Part shown: positions 8,789-20,146 of the stretch, piece by piece | How positions within the stretch are numbered: position 1 is the stretch's first letter | Layout: the number at the start of each line of letters is the position of its first letter | Assembly (NCBI RefSeq): GCF_014290175.1 | Contig: NZ_JACOOR010000010.1 | Coordinates: 14,366 to 78,365, forward strand | DNA: 64,000 nt | Reading direction: 5' to 3' | From: Anaerosacchariphilus hominis | Lineage (GTDB): Bacteria; Bacillota; Clostridia; Lachnospirales; Lachnospiraceae | The notes under the pieces: generated by a model | Told to the model about the DNA's origin: nothing | Database searches by the model: none | Seen by the model: only the letters and a program-made list of their open reading frames with translations | Position numbers and translations under genes: made by a program

Positions 8789-9826
8789 GTGATTCTGAGT
8801 CTATTGGGTGGTATTCTCACTATCGAAATGTGGGAATTGATGACCAGAAACCCTGTGGAGCACGCTACACTGCCGAAGGAAAAGCACAAGACCAGGGACA
8901 TATGGACAGCAGAAGTGCTCCAGAAGGCTCTGGAAGCCTGTGACGATGATATTCTTCGTCTGGCTATCAACCTTGCCTTCTCCTGTTCCCTGCAAATGAG
9001 CGAGCTTCTGAGGCTTACCTGGAACTGTATTGACATTTCCCCCACCAGTATTGAACTTGGTCAGGCAAGCATCTTCGTTGAAAAAGAGTTGCAGAGAGTA
9101 AATCACGAAGCGATGGCAGATCTGGACGGTAAGGACATCATGTTCAAGTTCCCGCCGACTTTCGCCAGTACGCATACCGCATTGGTTCTCAAAACTCCTA
9201 AAGAAGGATGTTCTTCGTGTATTTCCGGATCTGAGGGAAAGCAACAAGACGGTTCTTGTATTGAAGAAGCCCAAGACGGCTACCAGTACACGAAAGTTCT
9301 TCCTTCCGAAGACGGTAGCAGAGATGCTGGTCGAATGGAAAAGAGATCAGGACTTCACGAAAGAAGCTCTGGGCAGTGAATACGCAGATTCCGATCTTGT
9401 CATGGCCAATAGCTTGGGTATGCCGACGGAGCAGTCGCACATCACAGCTCTTTTTGCTGCGCTCATTGAAAAGAATGATCTGCCGAAGGTTGTTTTCCAC
9501 AGTCTTCGCCATTCCAGTATCACTTATAAATTGAAGTTGAACGGCGGCGATATCAAATCGGTTCAGGGCGCTTCCGGTCATGCACAAGCCCAGATGGTTA
9601 CGGAGCAGTATTCGCACATTCTGGACGATGACCGTAAGAACAACGCAGCACTGTTTGAAAGAGCCTTTTACAGCGGCAAGGGAGTCGAGAGCGTTGAGGC
9701 ACCGGCAGAGCCGGAAGACACGGGACCAGTTACCCTGCTGGCGTAGATCCTGAGCTTCTGGCAAAGATCCTCAGCAATCCGGAGATGGTTGCACCGCTGA
9801 TGAGCCTGGCCAAAAGCCTAAATTAA
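8789..9826 (+). pseudogene. tyrosine site-specific integrase, frameshifted and chimeric
   Basis: Frame 2 (8789 to about 9202) gives the central and early catalytic region (NPVEHATLPKEKHKTRDIW...FSCSLQMSELLRLTW). Frame 3 (about 9204-9746) gives the rest (FLPKTVAEMLVEW, HSLRHSSI, GHAQAQMVTEQYSH). The final tail (DPELLAKILSNPEMVAPLMSLAKSLN) is back in frame 2. Thus there are two frameshifts. At the first, a 24-codon segment occurs twice in diverged form. The N-terminal SAM-like DNA-binding domain is missing. The catalytic Arg of box I (normally S-L-R-M-G-E) is Gln, while the later H-x-x-R, H and Y are present. It is clearly inactive and of the Tn916-type integrase group by motif style. Confidence 0.85.
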
Positions 9827-9829
9827 AAG

Positions 9830-9855
9830 AAGGGCCGGAGATCAATCCGGTCCTT
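9830..9855 (+). terminator. hairpin after integrase remnant
   Basis: AAGGGCCGG pairs with CCGGTCCTT with one mismatch, loop AGATCAAT. No T run follows, so this is a weak call. Confidence 0.4.
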
Positions 9856-9865
9856 CACTTACATA

Positions 9866-9921
9866 GAGAGTATTGTAAACTTGGATTTCATTCGAACCGT
9901 GGATGCAATGCTCTCTTTTTT
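9866..9921 (+). terminator. long-loop intrinsic terminator
   Basis: GAGAGTATTG pairs with CAATGCTCTC (one mismatch) and is followed by a T run. Together with the hairpin at 9830 it closes the degraded mobile region. Between here and 10088 I see no gene. Confidence 0.55.
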
Positions 9922-10088
9922 ATCATCTTCCCCAGCAAATACTTTTCGGGGATTTGGATGAAAACATGTTTCGATTTTCAGTTCGATTGCGATTGGATTT
10001 TCACACTCAAAACTGCTAAAAATGGCGGTAGACGAAAATTGTTCTTCTTCCCCTTTTCTCCATGTACCAGCTGCTTTTGAAACTGGAA

Positions 10089-11883
<1,795 letters not shown>

Positions 11884-11908
11884 CGGTTTCCTCTTTTCTT
11901 TTTATATT

Positions 11909-13141
11909 TTACGCTTCCTGCTCATTCTCCAACTCCTGTTTTTCATAGGCCTTAAAAAACGGAAGGTAGATAAAATAGGTCAATACAAACAGTACTGCCC
12001 ATAGAATGATGCCACGGAAATCGCTGTTTACCATAAAGGTAGAAATGGGCTGCGGCAGGAAGTTCATCATCATGGCAACCGCCGGAATGGACACCAACCC
12101 GAGCTTGAATACGATATAAGTAATCGTCGGCACAATAAAGGATACTGCCATATAGCCCAGCATCATAACCGGATTCAACACGACCGGAAGACCATACATA
12201 ACCGGCTCGTTGATATTGAAAATAGAAGAAGCGATGGCCGCCTTTCCGATGGTACTAATTTTCTTTGATTTGGAACGAATCATCAGAATATTCAACGGAA
12301 GCGTACAGCCCAATCCACCCAGGCAGCACCATCCCATAAATACCAGTTCATCGGTTGCAATGTAAACCGGAGACTGACCAGCCGCCACTGCTGCCGCATT
12401 TGCCGCGATATTGGTCAGGTACAGTGCACATACGATGGGCCAGATGGTCCATGCAGACAATCCGCAACAATAGCACAATGCCATAATCATATAAAGAAGC
12501 AGGAATCCCAGATAGGTATTTCCGATATTGGCAAGAGGACGGAACACCACTTCCATCAGGGAAAACAGATCCACTGCCTGACCGATAAAGATACATGCCA
12601 GAATCAGCACGAAAATAATCAGAATGGATTCAAACCAAACCACTACTACCGTAGGAAGAGAACTGTCCTTTTTAAACAGGCCATGCTTAAAATAAGTAGA
12701 AAACAGCCAGCCCACTAACAGCCCCACCACCATCGCCACTGTCATGCCGCTGGTTCCCACATAACCAGCATTTACCACCAGATTTCCATCCACATACTGA
12801 GGATTTGCCAGCGCGATGAGTGCGGACACGGACGCAAAGCCCGTTATCATTTTCTGTTTCTGAAGCTTCTTGCTTTCCATGATCGTATATGGAATCAGGA
12901 ATGCCATAAAAATAGAAATCAGGCCAAAGGAAAAAGAATTAATCAGACTCAGATCCGGCAGCCAGGAAACAAAGTTCCGAAAGGTATTAAACAGACTTGC
13001 CAGAGAGCCTACCATAATCATAGGTAAGATAATCGTAAAACACACCTGAAGGGCGTGCATATACGGATTCTGCATAAACTTCTGCATCTTCTGTGAGAAC
13101 GGCCCCTCCAGCCAGTCCTGTAATTTCGAGTAAAATTTCAT
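11909..13141 (-). CDS. PTS cellobiose-type IIC permease
   Basis: 410 residues with about ten membrane segments and the conserved loop FNINEPVMYGLPVVLNP near residue 310, which carries the sugar-binding Glu. It moves and phosphorylates a beta-glucoside with the IIA and IIB proteins. The ATG at 13141 is preceded by AAGGGGG. It lies 15 bases after IIB. Confidence 0.95.
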   Translation of the reverse strand: MKFYSKLQDWLEGPFSQKMQKFMQNPYMHALQVCFTIILPMIMVGSLASLFNTFRNFVSWLPDLSLINSFSFGLISIFMAFLIPYTIMESKKLQKQKMITGFASVSALIALANPQYVDGNLVVNAGYVGTSGMTVAMVVGLLVGWLFSTYFKHGLFKKDSSLPTVVVVWFESILIIFVLILACIFIGQAVDLFSLMEVVFRPLANIGNTYLGFLLLYMIMALCYCCGLSAWTIWPIVCALYLTNIAANAAAVAAGQSPVYIATDELVFMGWCCLGGLGCTLPLNILMIRSKSKKISTIGKAAIASSIFNINEPVMYGLPVVLNPVMMLGYMAVSFIVPTITYIVFKLGLVSIPAVAMMMNFLPQPISTFMVNSDFRGIILWAVLFVLTYFIYLPFFKAYEKQELENEQEA

Positions 13142-13156
13142 TTGTAATCCCCCCTT

Positions 13157-13456
13157 CTAAATCAGACTTTTTGCTGTTTCAAAACACTTTGCTCCATCCA
13201 GCGTGGAAAATGCGTAATTGTCAATGAGCGCGTATTTTTTCCCGTGCTCCTGGCAAGTCTCGCTGATCATTTCCTCATTGCACTTCATCTGAGGCGCTGC
13301 CAGTACCACATCAAAATCATCGATGACCTCGGACAGCTCTGTATAGCTGTAGGCCTCCGTTTCCACGTCATATCCCTGGGCTTTCCCTGCTTTTCCTGTG
13401 CGCGCTGCAATCATGCCACTGGAAACACCGTTTCCACAGATAAACAAAATCCTCAT
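13157..13456 (-). CDS. PTS cellobiose-type IIB protein
   Basis: 99 residues starting MRILFICGNGVSSGM. Cys7 in CGNGVSSG is the phosphorylated residue. The ATG at 13456 is preferred over an upstream start (MGGFTM..., 13471) because GGGAGGT sits five bases before it. First gene of the operon, transcribed divergently from the PRD regulator. Confidence 0.93.
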   Translation of the reverse strand: MRILFICGNGVSSGMIAARTGKAGKAQGYDVETEAYSYTELSEVIDDFDVVLAAPQMKCNEEMISETCQEHGKKYALIDNYAFSTLDGAKCFETAKSLI

Positions 13457-13588
13457 TGTAAAACCTCCCATTACATTATTCGTCTTCAGCTGATGTACTT
13501 ATTATCGCTTATCTATCTCTTTCTGTCCATCTTCCGACTTTCCTACCCCTTAGGAAAAAGAAGGATAGCTCTTTCTCCCTACACCTTT

Positions 13589-13610
13589 TATAATAAAATA
13601 AACTAGGAGG
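13589..13610 (+). promoter_or_regulatory. -10 box and ribosome site of the PRD regulator
   Basis: TATAAT at 13589-13594 and AGGAGG at 13605-13610, nine bases before the ATG at 13620. The -35 region is not clear. The divergent intergenic space (13457-13619) must also hold the PTS operon promoter, which I could not place. Confidence 0.5.
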
Positions 13611-13619
13611 AGTATCAAA

Positions 13620-15533
13620 ATGAACAATTCAGAAAAAATTCTTTCAATTTTAAAACAATCCGATACACCTGTTTCTTCCCGACAATTAAGTACTATGCTC
13701 TCTGTTTCTGACCGCTCTGTGCGTAACTATATCAGGGAGCTCCGAAACAATGGCGAACAGATCACCGCCAATGAAAACGGCTATCTCTGGCTTGGAGCAA
13801 AAAATCAGAGTCCCTCTGAGTCAAAGCCGCAAACTCTATTTGCGTTCTCCACCCCGGAAGAACGTATCAATTATCTTATTGAGAAATTGATTCTGAGCAA
13901 CTCTGGCATGGATTTATACGATCTGGCCGATTCCATTTATATCAGCTATTCTACTATCGAGAAAGATATGATCCGGGTAAAAAAGAAGCTTGCTCTTTTC
14001 AATCTGAGCATCCGCCGTCATAACGGCGTGATCGAAATTATTGGTGATGAACGGCATAAACGGGCGCTCTTTTCCCATTACCTCACCTCAAATCCTACTT
14101 CCACCATGGAGCTGACCTTTGAATCTCTCTGCAAGCTTCTGAACATCTCCCCTGATACTCTTCGTGAAATCGTCTGGGAAGCCTTGCAGATAAACAACCT
14201 GTACGCATCCGATTATGCCTTCAAAAGCATCATTATTCATGTGATTATCAATATGGCCCGCATCAAAATCAGCGAATATCTTCTGGAAAAGCCGCTCTAT
14301 GACAACGTGGCCATTCACACCGCGGAATATCTGGCAGCCCGACAGATTTTCGAACAGACATCCCGACTCTGCCCGATGGATTTCAACGAAAATGAACTGC
14401 AGCAACTGGCATTCATTATTATGACCAAGACCAGTTCTCTCGATATTCAGAATGTGATCGACATCCCTCAAATCGTGGATGAGCATATTATTCAGTTTGT
14501 CTGCGATATTATTAAAAAGGTGAAAGCGCTCTACTACATCGATCTGTATGATTCGGATTTTATTAATTTTTTCACCATTCATCTATCTAACGCGCTGTTC
14601 AGGTGTATGCACAATGTTTCTGTCCGGACGCCGCTGTCCGATGAGATTTTTATTCAGAACCCACTGATTTATGAGATCGCTGTTTTCATTACACAGGAAA
14701 TCAGAACTACCTTTGGATATGAATTGAATAAAGATGAAATCACCTTTGTATCTCTCCATGTGGGCGCTGTTCTGGGGAAAAAAATGGATGAACATCCTGA
14801 AATTAAAGCCGTTCTTGTAGTAAATAATTATTATAACTATTATAATGAGCACTCCCTGGAAGCCATTAATCAGAAGTTATCCGGAAAGTGTAAGATTGTG
14901 GAAATCACTAATACCCTGTCCGATATTAATCCGGTTTACTATGATCTAATTATCGATGCCTCTAATTCGATGTCTCTCCAGGACGGGTTAAAAATCGTCC
15001 GAACCCACACCATCATTACAGACAGTGATTTCCAGAAAATCCAGTCTGTCTGTAACGACCTTCTGAGCGAAAAGAAACAGAAGCTGTTCCGGGATAAATT
15101 AATGAGTTTTATGGATCCGCGGCTCTTTGAAAAGAATCATTATGAAACTTCCGTGGAACACATGATACGTTACATGGCGGACAAACTGGTTGCCTTGGGC
15201 GTCGCTCCCCCGGCTTTTACCGCCTCGGTTCTGGAACGGGAAGCTATTACCCCCACCAGCTTCGACAATCGGGTGGCAATTCCCCATTCTATCGTATGCT
15301 CCACAGAAAAAAACATCGGCTTCGTGATCGTCAATGACAAACCGATCCACTGGGGAACCTTTGACGTGCAGATTATTATGATGATCGGTGTGAATCATCA
15401 GCAGCGTATGGACTTTAAGTATGTATATTCCAATCTGCTGGAACATTTTGAAAACAGCACAACAGTAGAAAAACTGATCCGGGCCAGGGATTATCACGAA
15501 TTTATTGATATTTTAACTCGACGAACAAATTAA
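13620..15533 (+). CDS. LicR/BglG-family PRD transcriptional regulator
   Basis: 637 residues. An N-terminal HTH (about 5-60) and a second HTH-like segment (about 95-150) precede two PTS regulation domains. PRD1 (about 165-270) contains IIIHVIIN and PRD2 (about 285-395) contains FFTIHLSNA and FVSLHVGAV, each with the conserved His. A degenerate EIIB-like segment (about 400-490) follows, and an EIIA-like domain with VAIPH ends the protein. DNA-binding HTHs, not an RNA-binding CAT domain, make it a LicR-type activator. It should switch on the divergent PTS-GH1 operon when its PRDs signal sugar use. The cysteine usual at the start of the EIIB-like domain is absent (VVNNYYNYYN). Confidence 0.92.
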   Translation: MNNSEKILSILKQSDTPVSSRQLSTMLSVSDRSVRNYIRELRNNGEQITANENGYLWLGAKNQSPSESKPQTLFAFSTPEERINYLIEKLILSNSGMDLYDLADSIYISYSTIEKDMIRVKKKLALFNLSIRRHNGVIEIIGDERHKRALFSHYLTSNPTSTMELTFESLCKLLNISPDTLREIVWEALQINNLYASDYAFKSIIIHVIINMARIKISEYLLEKPLYDNVAIHTAEYLAARQIFEQTSRLCPMDFNENELQQLAFIIMTKTSSLDIQNVIDIPQIVDEHIIQFVCDIIKKVKALYYIDLYDSDFINFFTIHLSNALFRCMHNVSVRTPLSDEIFIQNPLIYEIAVFITQEIRTTFGYELNKDEITFVSLHVGAVLGKKMDEHPEIKAVLVVNNYYNYYNEHSLEAINQKLSGKCKIVEITNTLSDINPVYYDLIIDASNSMSLQDGLKIVRTHTIITDSDFQKIQSVCNDLLSEKKQKLFRDKLMSFMDPRLFEKNHYETSVEHMIRYMADKLVALGVAPPAFTASVLEREAITPTSFDNRVAIPHSIVCSTEKNIGFVIVNDKPIHWGTFDVQIIMMIGVNHQQRMDFKYVYSNLLEHFENSTTVEKLIRARDYHEFIDILTRRTN

Positions 15534-15567
15534 AATGAGTTATGCTATGACATGGGGAGGGATAGCA

Positions 15568-16320
15568 GTGACTTCTTTTTTCATTTCTTACACCGTGATC
15601 GGTTTTCTTTTTTACAGCATCTTTTATTCCTGCAGGAGCGTGAATTCGGAGTTTTCGTATCCGCCTGCTCTTGTGTGGGGATGCTACGCGGTTATCCGAC
15701 TTCTGCCATTCTTACTTTTGCGGGGAAACCAGGGGTATCTGACTCTGGCTCTGATGGATCTTCCGATCTTTCTTTTGTTCAGTCTTTTTCTTGGAAAATT
15801 TTATGGATCGAGGCTCAAGTCCTATGGACAGATGCACTATATTTTTACGCCTTTTCTGAGCCTTTGTCTGGGATACGGAAAGGTTCTGCTCCTGTTCCAT
15901 AATCTGATCTTACTGCTGATTATCATGCTCCTGGTTCGGGAACTGAAGAATCGGAAGTATTCTCTTTTTGTATTCTATCCCGCATGGGCCACTCTTCAGG
16001 CTGCCTTGATTCTGCTTCTCTATGCTATCCGCGAGGAACACCAGACCTTCCGGCAGCTGGCCTCTGTGGATTCTTTTCCCGTGATTCTGGTTCTGGGCCT
16101 GTTTCTGCTGGAAATCGCTCTGACACTGTATGTTATCTGCCACCGATACCAGATGGCGACGCCTCGGAAGCTTCTTCCCGATCCTGCGGACTCCGGCTTC
16201 ATCCTTGGTTCGGATTCAGGATTTTTTCCACAGATACAGCTTGAAAAACGAGATCTTATCTCCATTCTGCTTTTGACTCTTGTGGCCTTTTTACTACTTG
16301 CTCTCCTTACATTTTTCTAG
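15568..16320 (+). CDS. polytopic membrane protein, stand-alone copy of the PMT N-terminal domain
   Basis: 250 residues from the GTG at 15568, supported by GGGGAGGG six bases upstream and by alignment to the start of the next gene. About seven hydrophobic segments and no catalytic motif that I recognise. Its whole length aligns by eye with residues 1-250 of the following PMT protein: TSFFISYTV vs TSFYISYTV, LALMDLPIFLL vs LALMDLPVFLL, KSYGQMHYIFTPFLSLCLGYGK vs the same with L. Upstream leader bases are similar too, so this is a tandem gene duplication in which only the N-terminal domain was kept or copied. Function unknown; it may act with the PMT as a complex partner (inference). Confidence 0.8.
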   Translation: MTSFFISYTVIGFLFYSIFYSCRSVNSEFSYPPALVWGCYAVIRLLPFLLLRGNQGYLTLALMDLPIFLLFSLFLGKFYGSRLKSYGQMHYIFTPFLSLCLGYGKVLLLFHNLILLLIIMLLVRELKNRKYSLFVFYPAWATLQAALILLLYAIREEHQTFRQLASVDSFPVILVLGLFLLEIALTLYVICHRYQMATPRKLLPDPADSGFILGSDSGFFPQIQLEKRDLISILLLTLVAFLLLALLTFF

Positions 16321-16450
16321 CGAAAAGGCAGATCTGATAATTTCATCCGTCTTTTTGAAGATAGAAAAACTACCCATTCGGATGGTGTCCTCTTTTCATT
16401 CCTCTGCTACACTATGGTTAGACTATGACAAGGCTTGCGGAGGGATGACC

Positions 16451-18763
16451 ATGACTTCCTTTTATATTTCCTATACCGTGCTCGGCTTTATTTTCTATTG
16501 CGTTTTCTACTTTCGCAGGAACGGGGATAGTGACTTTTCTTACCCAGTTTCTCTGGTATGGGTTTGCTATTTGCTTCTCCGGGTTCTGCCTTTCTTTTTT
16601 CTGCAGGAGAACCGGTTCAACTATCTGGTTCTGGCTCTGATGGATCTTCCTGTCTTTCTTTTGCTGGGCTTTCTTCTGGGTCGGATCTATGGAGCCCGGT
16701 TGAAATCCTATGGGCAGATGCACTATCTGTTCACGCCCTTTCTGAGTCTTTGTCTCGGCTACGGAAAAGCCCTGCTCCTGCTCTGCAATCTGGTACTCCT
16801 GTTTATTCTTCTGATTCTGATCCAGGAACTGAAAAACCAGAAGTACTCCCTGTTTTTCTTTTATCCCGCGTGGATAATCCTGCAGGCGGGCGCTATCCTG
16901 CTCCTGTACGCAGTACGCGAACAGCACCAGACATTTCAGCAGCTGATCTCTGTAGATTCAATCCCCATGACTCTGAGTCTGGGACTGTTTCTTCTTGGAT
17001 CCGCTTTGGTTCTTTTTATTCTTTCCTGCAGGTATCAGACAAATTTACCGGAAGCTTTGTTGCATAAAATCCCTTCGGACTTTGTCGGTTCCACTGCGGA
17101 ATCCGGTTGTGTACGGGATGATTTTCCACAGGTGCATATCCGGAAACAGGATATTGTCCACATTCTGCTCCTTACTGTCCTGACTTTTACCCTCCTGTCC
17201 TTCCGGCTCGGCTCCCACCAGGCTCCTGCCTCCGGCTGCATCCTGTCTTCTGAAATGGGTACCGATGAAATCACGCTTACCTTTGAGAAGTCTGTCTCGA
17301 TTTCCCGTGTGTACGTATTTCTCGGGTATGAGTCCAAACGGGATTTTACATTTTTTTCCAAAGCCAACAAGACAGACGCTGTCACTTCCTCTCAGGAAAC
17401 ACTCACCTCCCCATTTGCCTGGAATTCCGTGGATATCGGGCAGTCTCTCACAGAGCTTCGCCTCCGCTCCGAAGAGGATGAGGCCCAGCTTCTGGAGCTG
17501 ATTCTTCTGGATTCCGATGGCCATCTGGTTCTGCCCGCCAATGCGGCTCAGTACCCGGAACTTTTTGATGAGCAGGCACTCTGGCCCGGCACTCCCACTT
17601 TCTACGAGCAAACCATGTTCGACGAAGTCTATCACGGTCGAACCGCCTATGAATTCCTTCACGGACTTCCCATCTATGAAAACACACATCCGCCCCTGGG
17701 GAAAATCCTCATTTCCGGCGGCATCGCCCTGTTCGGCATGAATCCCTTCGGCTGGCGCATCGTCAACGTACTCTGCGGCACCCTGATGATTCCTTTTGCC
17801 TATCTCTGGGGGCTGCGGCTCACAGGACGGCGGCGTTTCGGGCTGTTTTCCGCCATTCTTATGATGACAGGCTTTCAGCACTTTACCCTGTCGCGTATTG
17901 CTACCATCGATATCACGGTGGCCGTCTTTCTCCTGGCCGCTTTCTACTTTCAATACTGCTTTATCAGCACGGAAAAACGGCGTTATCTTCCACTCTGCGG
18001 CCTGGCTCTGGCCTGTGCGTTATCTACCAAATGGACCGGCGCTTATGCGGCTCTGGGTATCGCCCTGGTATTTTTTCTCTGGTTTTTTGAAAAGTATCTT
18101 CCCCTGCGAAAGCAGGCCGGAATCCGAAAACAGGTTTTGCAGCTGACACTGATCTGCATGGTTTCCTTTCTTGTGATTCCGGCAGTTATTTACACCCTGT
18201 CCTATCTTCCCTTTACGCGGGTTTATCCGGAGCAGAACCTGCTGCAGCATGTGATTTCCAATGGCCAGCTGATGCTCCGCTATCATGCCCACACGGTATT
18301 TGAACATCCGTATGCTTCTGAATGGTATGACTGGATCCTTGATCGGGTTCCTCTTCTGGATTCCTATACGGTTCTTCCTGACGGACGGCTGTCCATCGTG
18401 AAAACCTTTTTAAATCCGCTCATCGCCTGGGGCGGCATTCTGGCGCTTCTTTTCTGTATCCTGCGCTGGCGCTACAGAAGAGATCGGCAGGCACGCACGC
18501 TGGTTTTATTTTACCTGTCCATGCTTCTGCCCTGGCTTTTCATTCACCGGACAGTATTTATCTATCAATATTTCGGCGCAGCTCTGATTCTGATTTTCTG
18601 TATCACCTACGGAATCAGCCGTCTGAAGCGTCACCAGACCCGGGTGCTGGTTCTGACCGGCGCTCTCAGCCTTGCTCTTTTTGCCCTGTTCTACCCGGTA
18701 CTGTCCGGACTGCCGGTCTCCGGAACCTATGTGCGTCAGCTGGCCTGGCTGCCCCGCTGGTAG
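16451..18763 (+). CDS. PMT-family (GT39) protein O-mannosyltransferase with extra N-terminal membrane domain
   Basis: 770 residues from the ATG at 16451 (GGAGGG six bases upstream; the longer frame from 16280 lacks support). Residues 1-250 are the duplicated membrane domain. About 265-375 look like a beta-sandwich galactose-binding-like domain. The GT-C catalytic part begins near 385 with the acidic pair Asp391-Glu392 in FDEVYHG and HPPLGK at 413-418, both hallmarks of Pmt enzymes. PMTs move mannose from polyprenyl-phosphate-mannose to Ser/Thr of exported proteins (family knowledge). Downstream are another GT-C gene, a Ser/Thr/Pro-rich surface protein and a sortase, which suggests a local substrate. 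Sugar identity is inferred. Confidence 0.85.
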   Translation: MTSFYISYTVLGFIFYCVFYFRRNGDSDFSYPVSLVWVCYLLLRVLPFFFLQENRFNYLVLALMDLPVFLLLGFLLGRIYGARLKSYGQMHYLFTPFLSLCLGYGKALLLLCNLVLLFILLILIQELKNQKYSLFFFYPAWIILQAGAILLLYAVREQHQTFQQLISVDSIPMTLSLGLFLLGSALVLFILSCRYQTNLPEALLHKIPSDFVGSTAESGCVRDDFPQVHIRKQDIVHILLLTVLTFTLLSFRLGSHQAPASGCILSSEMGTDEITLTFEKSVSISRVYVFLGYESKRDFTFFSKANKTDAVTSSQETLTSPFAWNSVDIGQSLTELRLRSEEDEAQLLELILLDSDGHLVLPANAAQYPELFDEQALWPGTPTFYEQTMFDEVYHGRTAYEFLHGLPIYENTHPPLGKILISGGIALFGMNPFGWRIVNVLCGTLMIPFAYLWGLRLTGRRRFGLFSAILMMTGFQHFTLSRIATIDITVAVFLLAAFYFQYCFISTEKRRYLPLCGLALACALSTKWTGAYAALGIALVFFLWFFEKYLPLRKQAGIRKQVLQLTLICMVSFLVIPAVIYTLSYLPFTRVYPEQNLLQHVISNGQLMLRYHAHTVFEHPYASEWYDWILDRVPLLDSYTVLPDGRLSIVKTFLNPLIAWGGILALLFCILRWRYRRDRQARTLVLFYLSMLLPWLFIHRTVFIYQYFGAALILIFCITYGISRLKRHQTRVLVLTGALSLALFALFYPVLSGLPVSGTYVRQLAWLPRW

Positions 18764-18778
18764 GAGGTGTGAAAACAC

Positions 18779-20092
18779 ATGAATATTTTTACAGGCTTAA
18801 AAAAAGAACAAAACGCCTCTATCCGGCTGATTCTCTGCATCGGACTCTGCCTCCGGATCTTTTACCTGTTGTATACTCCCTGCGGAATCCGTTCCAATGA
18901 CTTCTGGGAGATCCGCTCCGATTCCTGGGGACACGCGGCCTATATTCTGAATCTGTTAGAGGGGCACCTGCCCCGCACCAATACGGTTCAGTTTTATCAG
19001 CAGCCCTTTTACTATCTGCTCTCCGCCGGACTGGCCAGGATCTCACTGCTTCTTATGCCAGGACTGAGTGCTTACCGGCTGGTGAGCTTCGGCCAGATCG
19101 TATCCTGTACCGCCTCCTGTATCACTCTCTTCTTAGTGAAAAAGCTGGGAGAAACCCTAAGGCTTTCCATGGCCGGGCTACAGATTCTGCTGCTTTATGT
19201 GGCCTTCACCCCGGTTTTTATTCTGAACTCCGGCAGTGTCACACCGGACGCCCTGACCACCTGCTTTCTCACCGCTGAGTTTCTGGTTACCCTGCTCTGG
19301 AAGCAGAGGCCCTGCCGGAAATACCTGTTCGCCCTGGCCTTTCTCTACGGCTTCGGCATCATGACTAAGATATCCTGCGCCACGATAGTTCCTTTTACTG
19401 CTCTCGTCTTTCTTCAGAAGCTGTTCCAGGAAAAGGACTGCCGACGGCGTCTCTGCTTGCTTAAGGATTATCTGCTTTTTGGCTGTATCAGTCTCCCGTT
19501 GGGGCTTTGGTATGCCCTGCGAAACTGGCTGCTTTTCCGCCAGCCTCTGACCTATGTGCCGGATCTGGGAAAGACTTCTTATCTGTATCGGGGCGATCAT
19601 TCCCTGGTATCCCGTCTTTTTTATGTGGATATCCGAAATCTGTTTTCCGGCCCCTATGCCGTCGTTGCTGACGATTACAACGTACCGGTGTATTTTCTGA
19701 AAAGCTCCCTGTTTGGAGAGTTTCACTTCTCTGTTCCGGGACTGATTCCGGCGATGTTGCTCTGGTCCGCTCTTCTGCTGGCCCTTCTCTTTGTGGCGGC
19801 GCTGCTTTGGAATCTTCGTAATCCTTCCGGACGTTTTAGAAAAGAGCTTCTTCTGATGACCTTCTTATTCTACGGAAGTATTCTTTTCTTTAACATAAAG
19901 TACCCATACGGCTGCAGCATGGATTACCGCTACATGGGCTTTTTCTCAGTCCTCGGTGGCTGTCTTTTCGGAACTTACGCAGACGAACGCTGGAAGAAAG
20001 GAGGTGCTTATGGATTTGCCATCGTCCGGCTGCCCTTCCTGCTCTACGCCGTATGCAGCTTTTTGATGTACACCTTCGCGGCCTGGTGCTGA
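18779..20092 (+). CDS. GT-C family membrane glycosyltransferase
   Basis: 437 residues with about ten membrane segments. The first external loop has SDFWEIRSDSWGHAAYIL and FYQQPFYYLLSAGLARI, the acidic-then-QPPxxY/L layout of GT39/GT-C enzymes that use lipid-linked sugars. It starts 15 bases after the PMT stop with GGAGGTGT upstream, so the two are co-transcribed. It may extend or add sugars on the same acceptor (inference). It shows no sequence match to the duplicated domain. Confidence 0.7.
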   Translation: MNIFTGLKKEQNASIRLILCIGLCLRIFYLLYTPCGIRSNDFWEIRSDSWGHAAYILNLLEGHLPRTNTVQFYQQPFYYLLSAGLARISLLLMPGLSAYRLVSFGQIVSCTASCITLFLVKKLGETLRLSMAGLQILLLYVAFTPVFILNSGSVTPDALTTCFLTAEFLVTLLWKQRPCRKYLFALAFLYGFGIMTKISCATIVPFTALVFLQKLFQEKDCRRRLCLLKDYLLFGCISLPLGLWYALRNWLLFRQPLTYVPDLGKTSYLYRGDHSLVSRLFYVDIRNLFSGPYAVVADDYNVPVYFLKSSLFGEFHFSVPGLIPAMLLWSALLLALLFVAALLWNLRNPSGRFRKELLLMTFLFYGSILFFNIKYPYGCSMDYRYMGFFSVLGGCLFGTYADERWKKGGAYGFAIVRLPFLLYAVCSFLMYTFAAWC

Positions 20093-20146
20093 CGTTCCGG
20101 CTGCGAATCGTAAAATCTATCATCATAAAAAGGAGTGACTTTTAGT

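Noticed and set aside
19995..20070. Ribosome-site-like AAAGGAGG followed by ATG inside the second GT-C gene
   Set aside because: The ATG opens only an 18-codon frame; the purine run encodes KKGG of the host protein.
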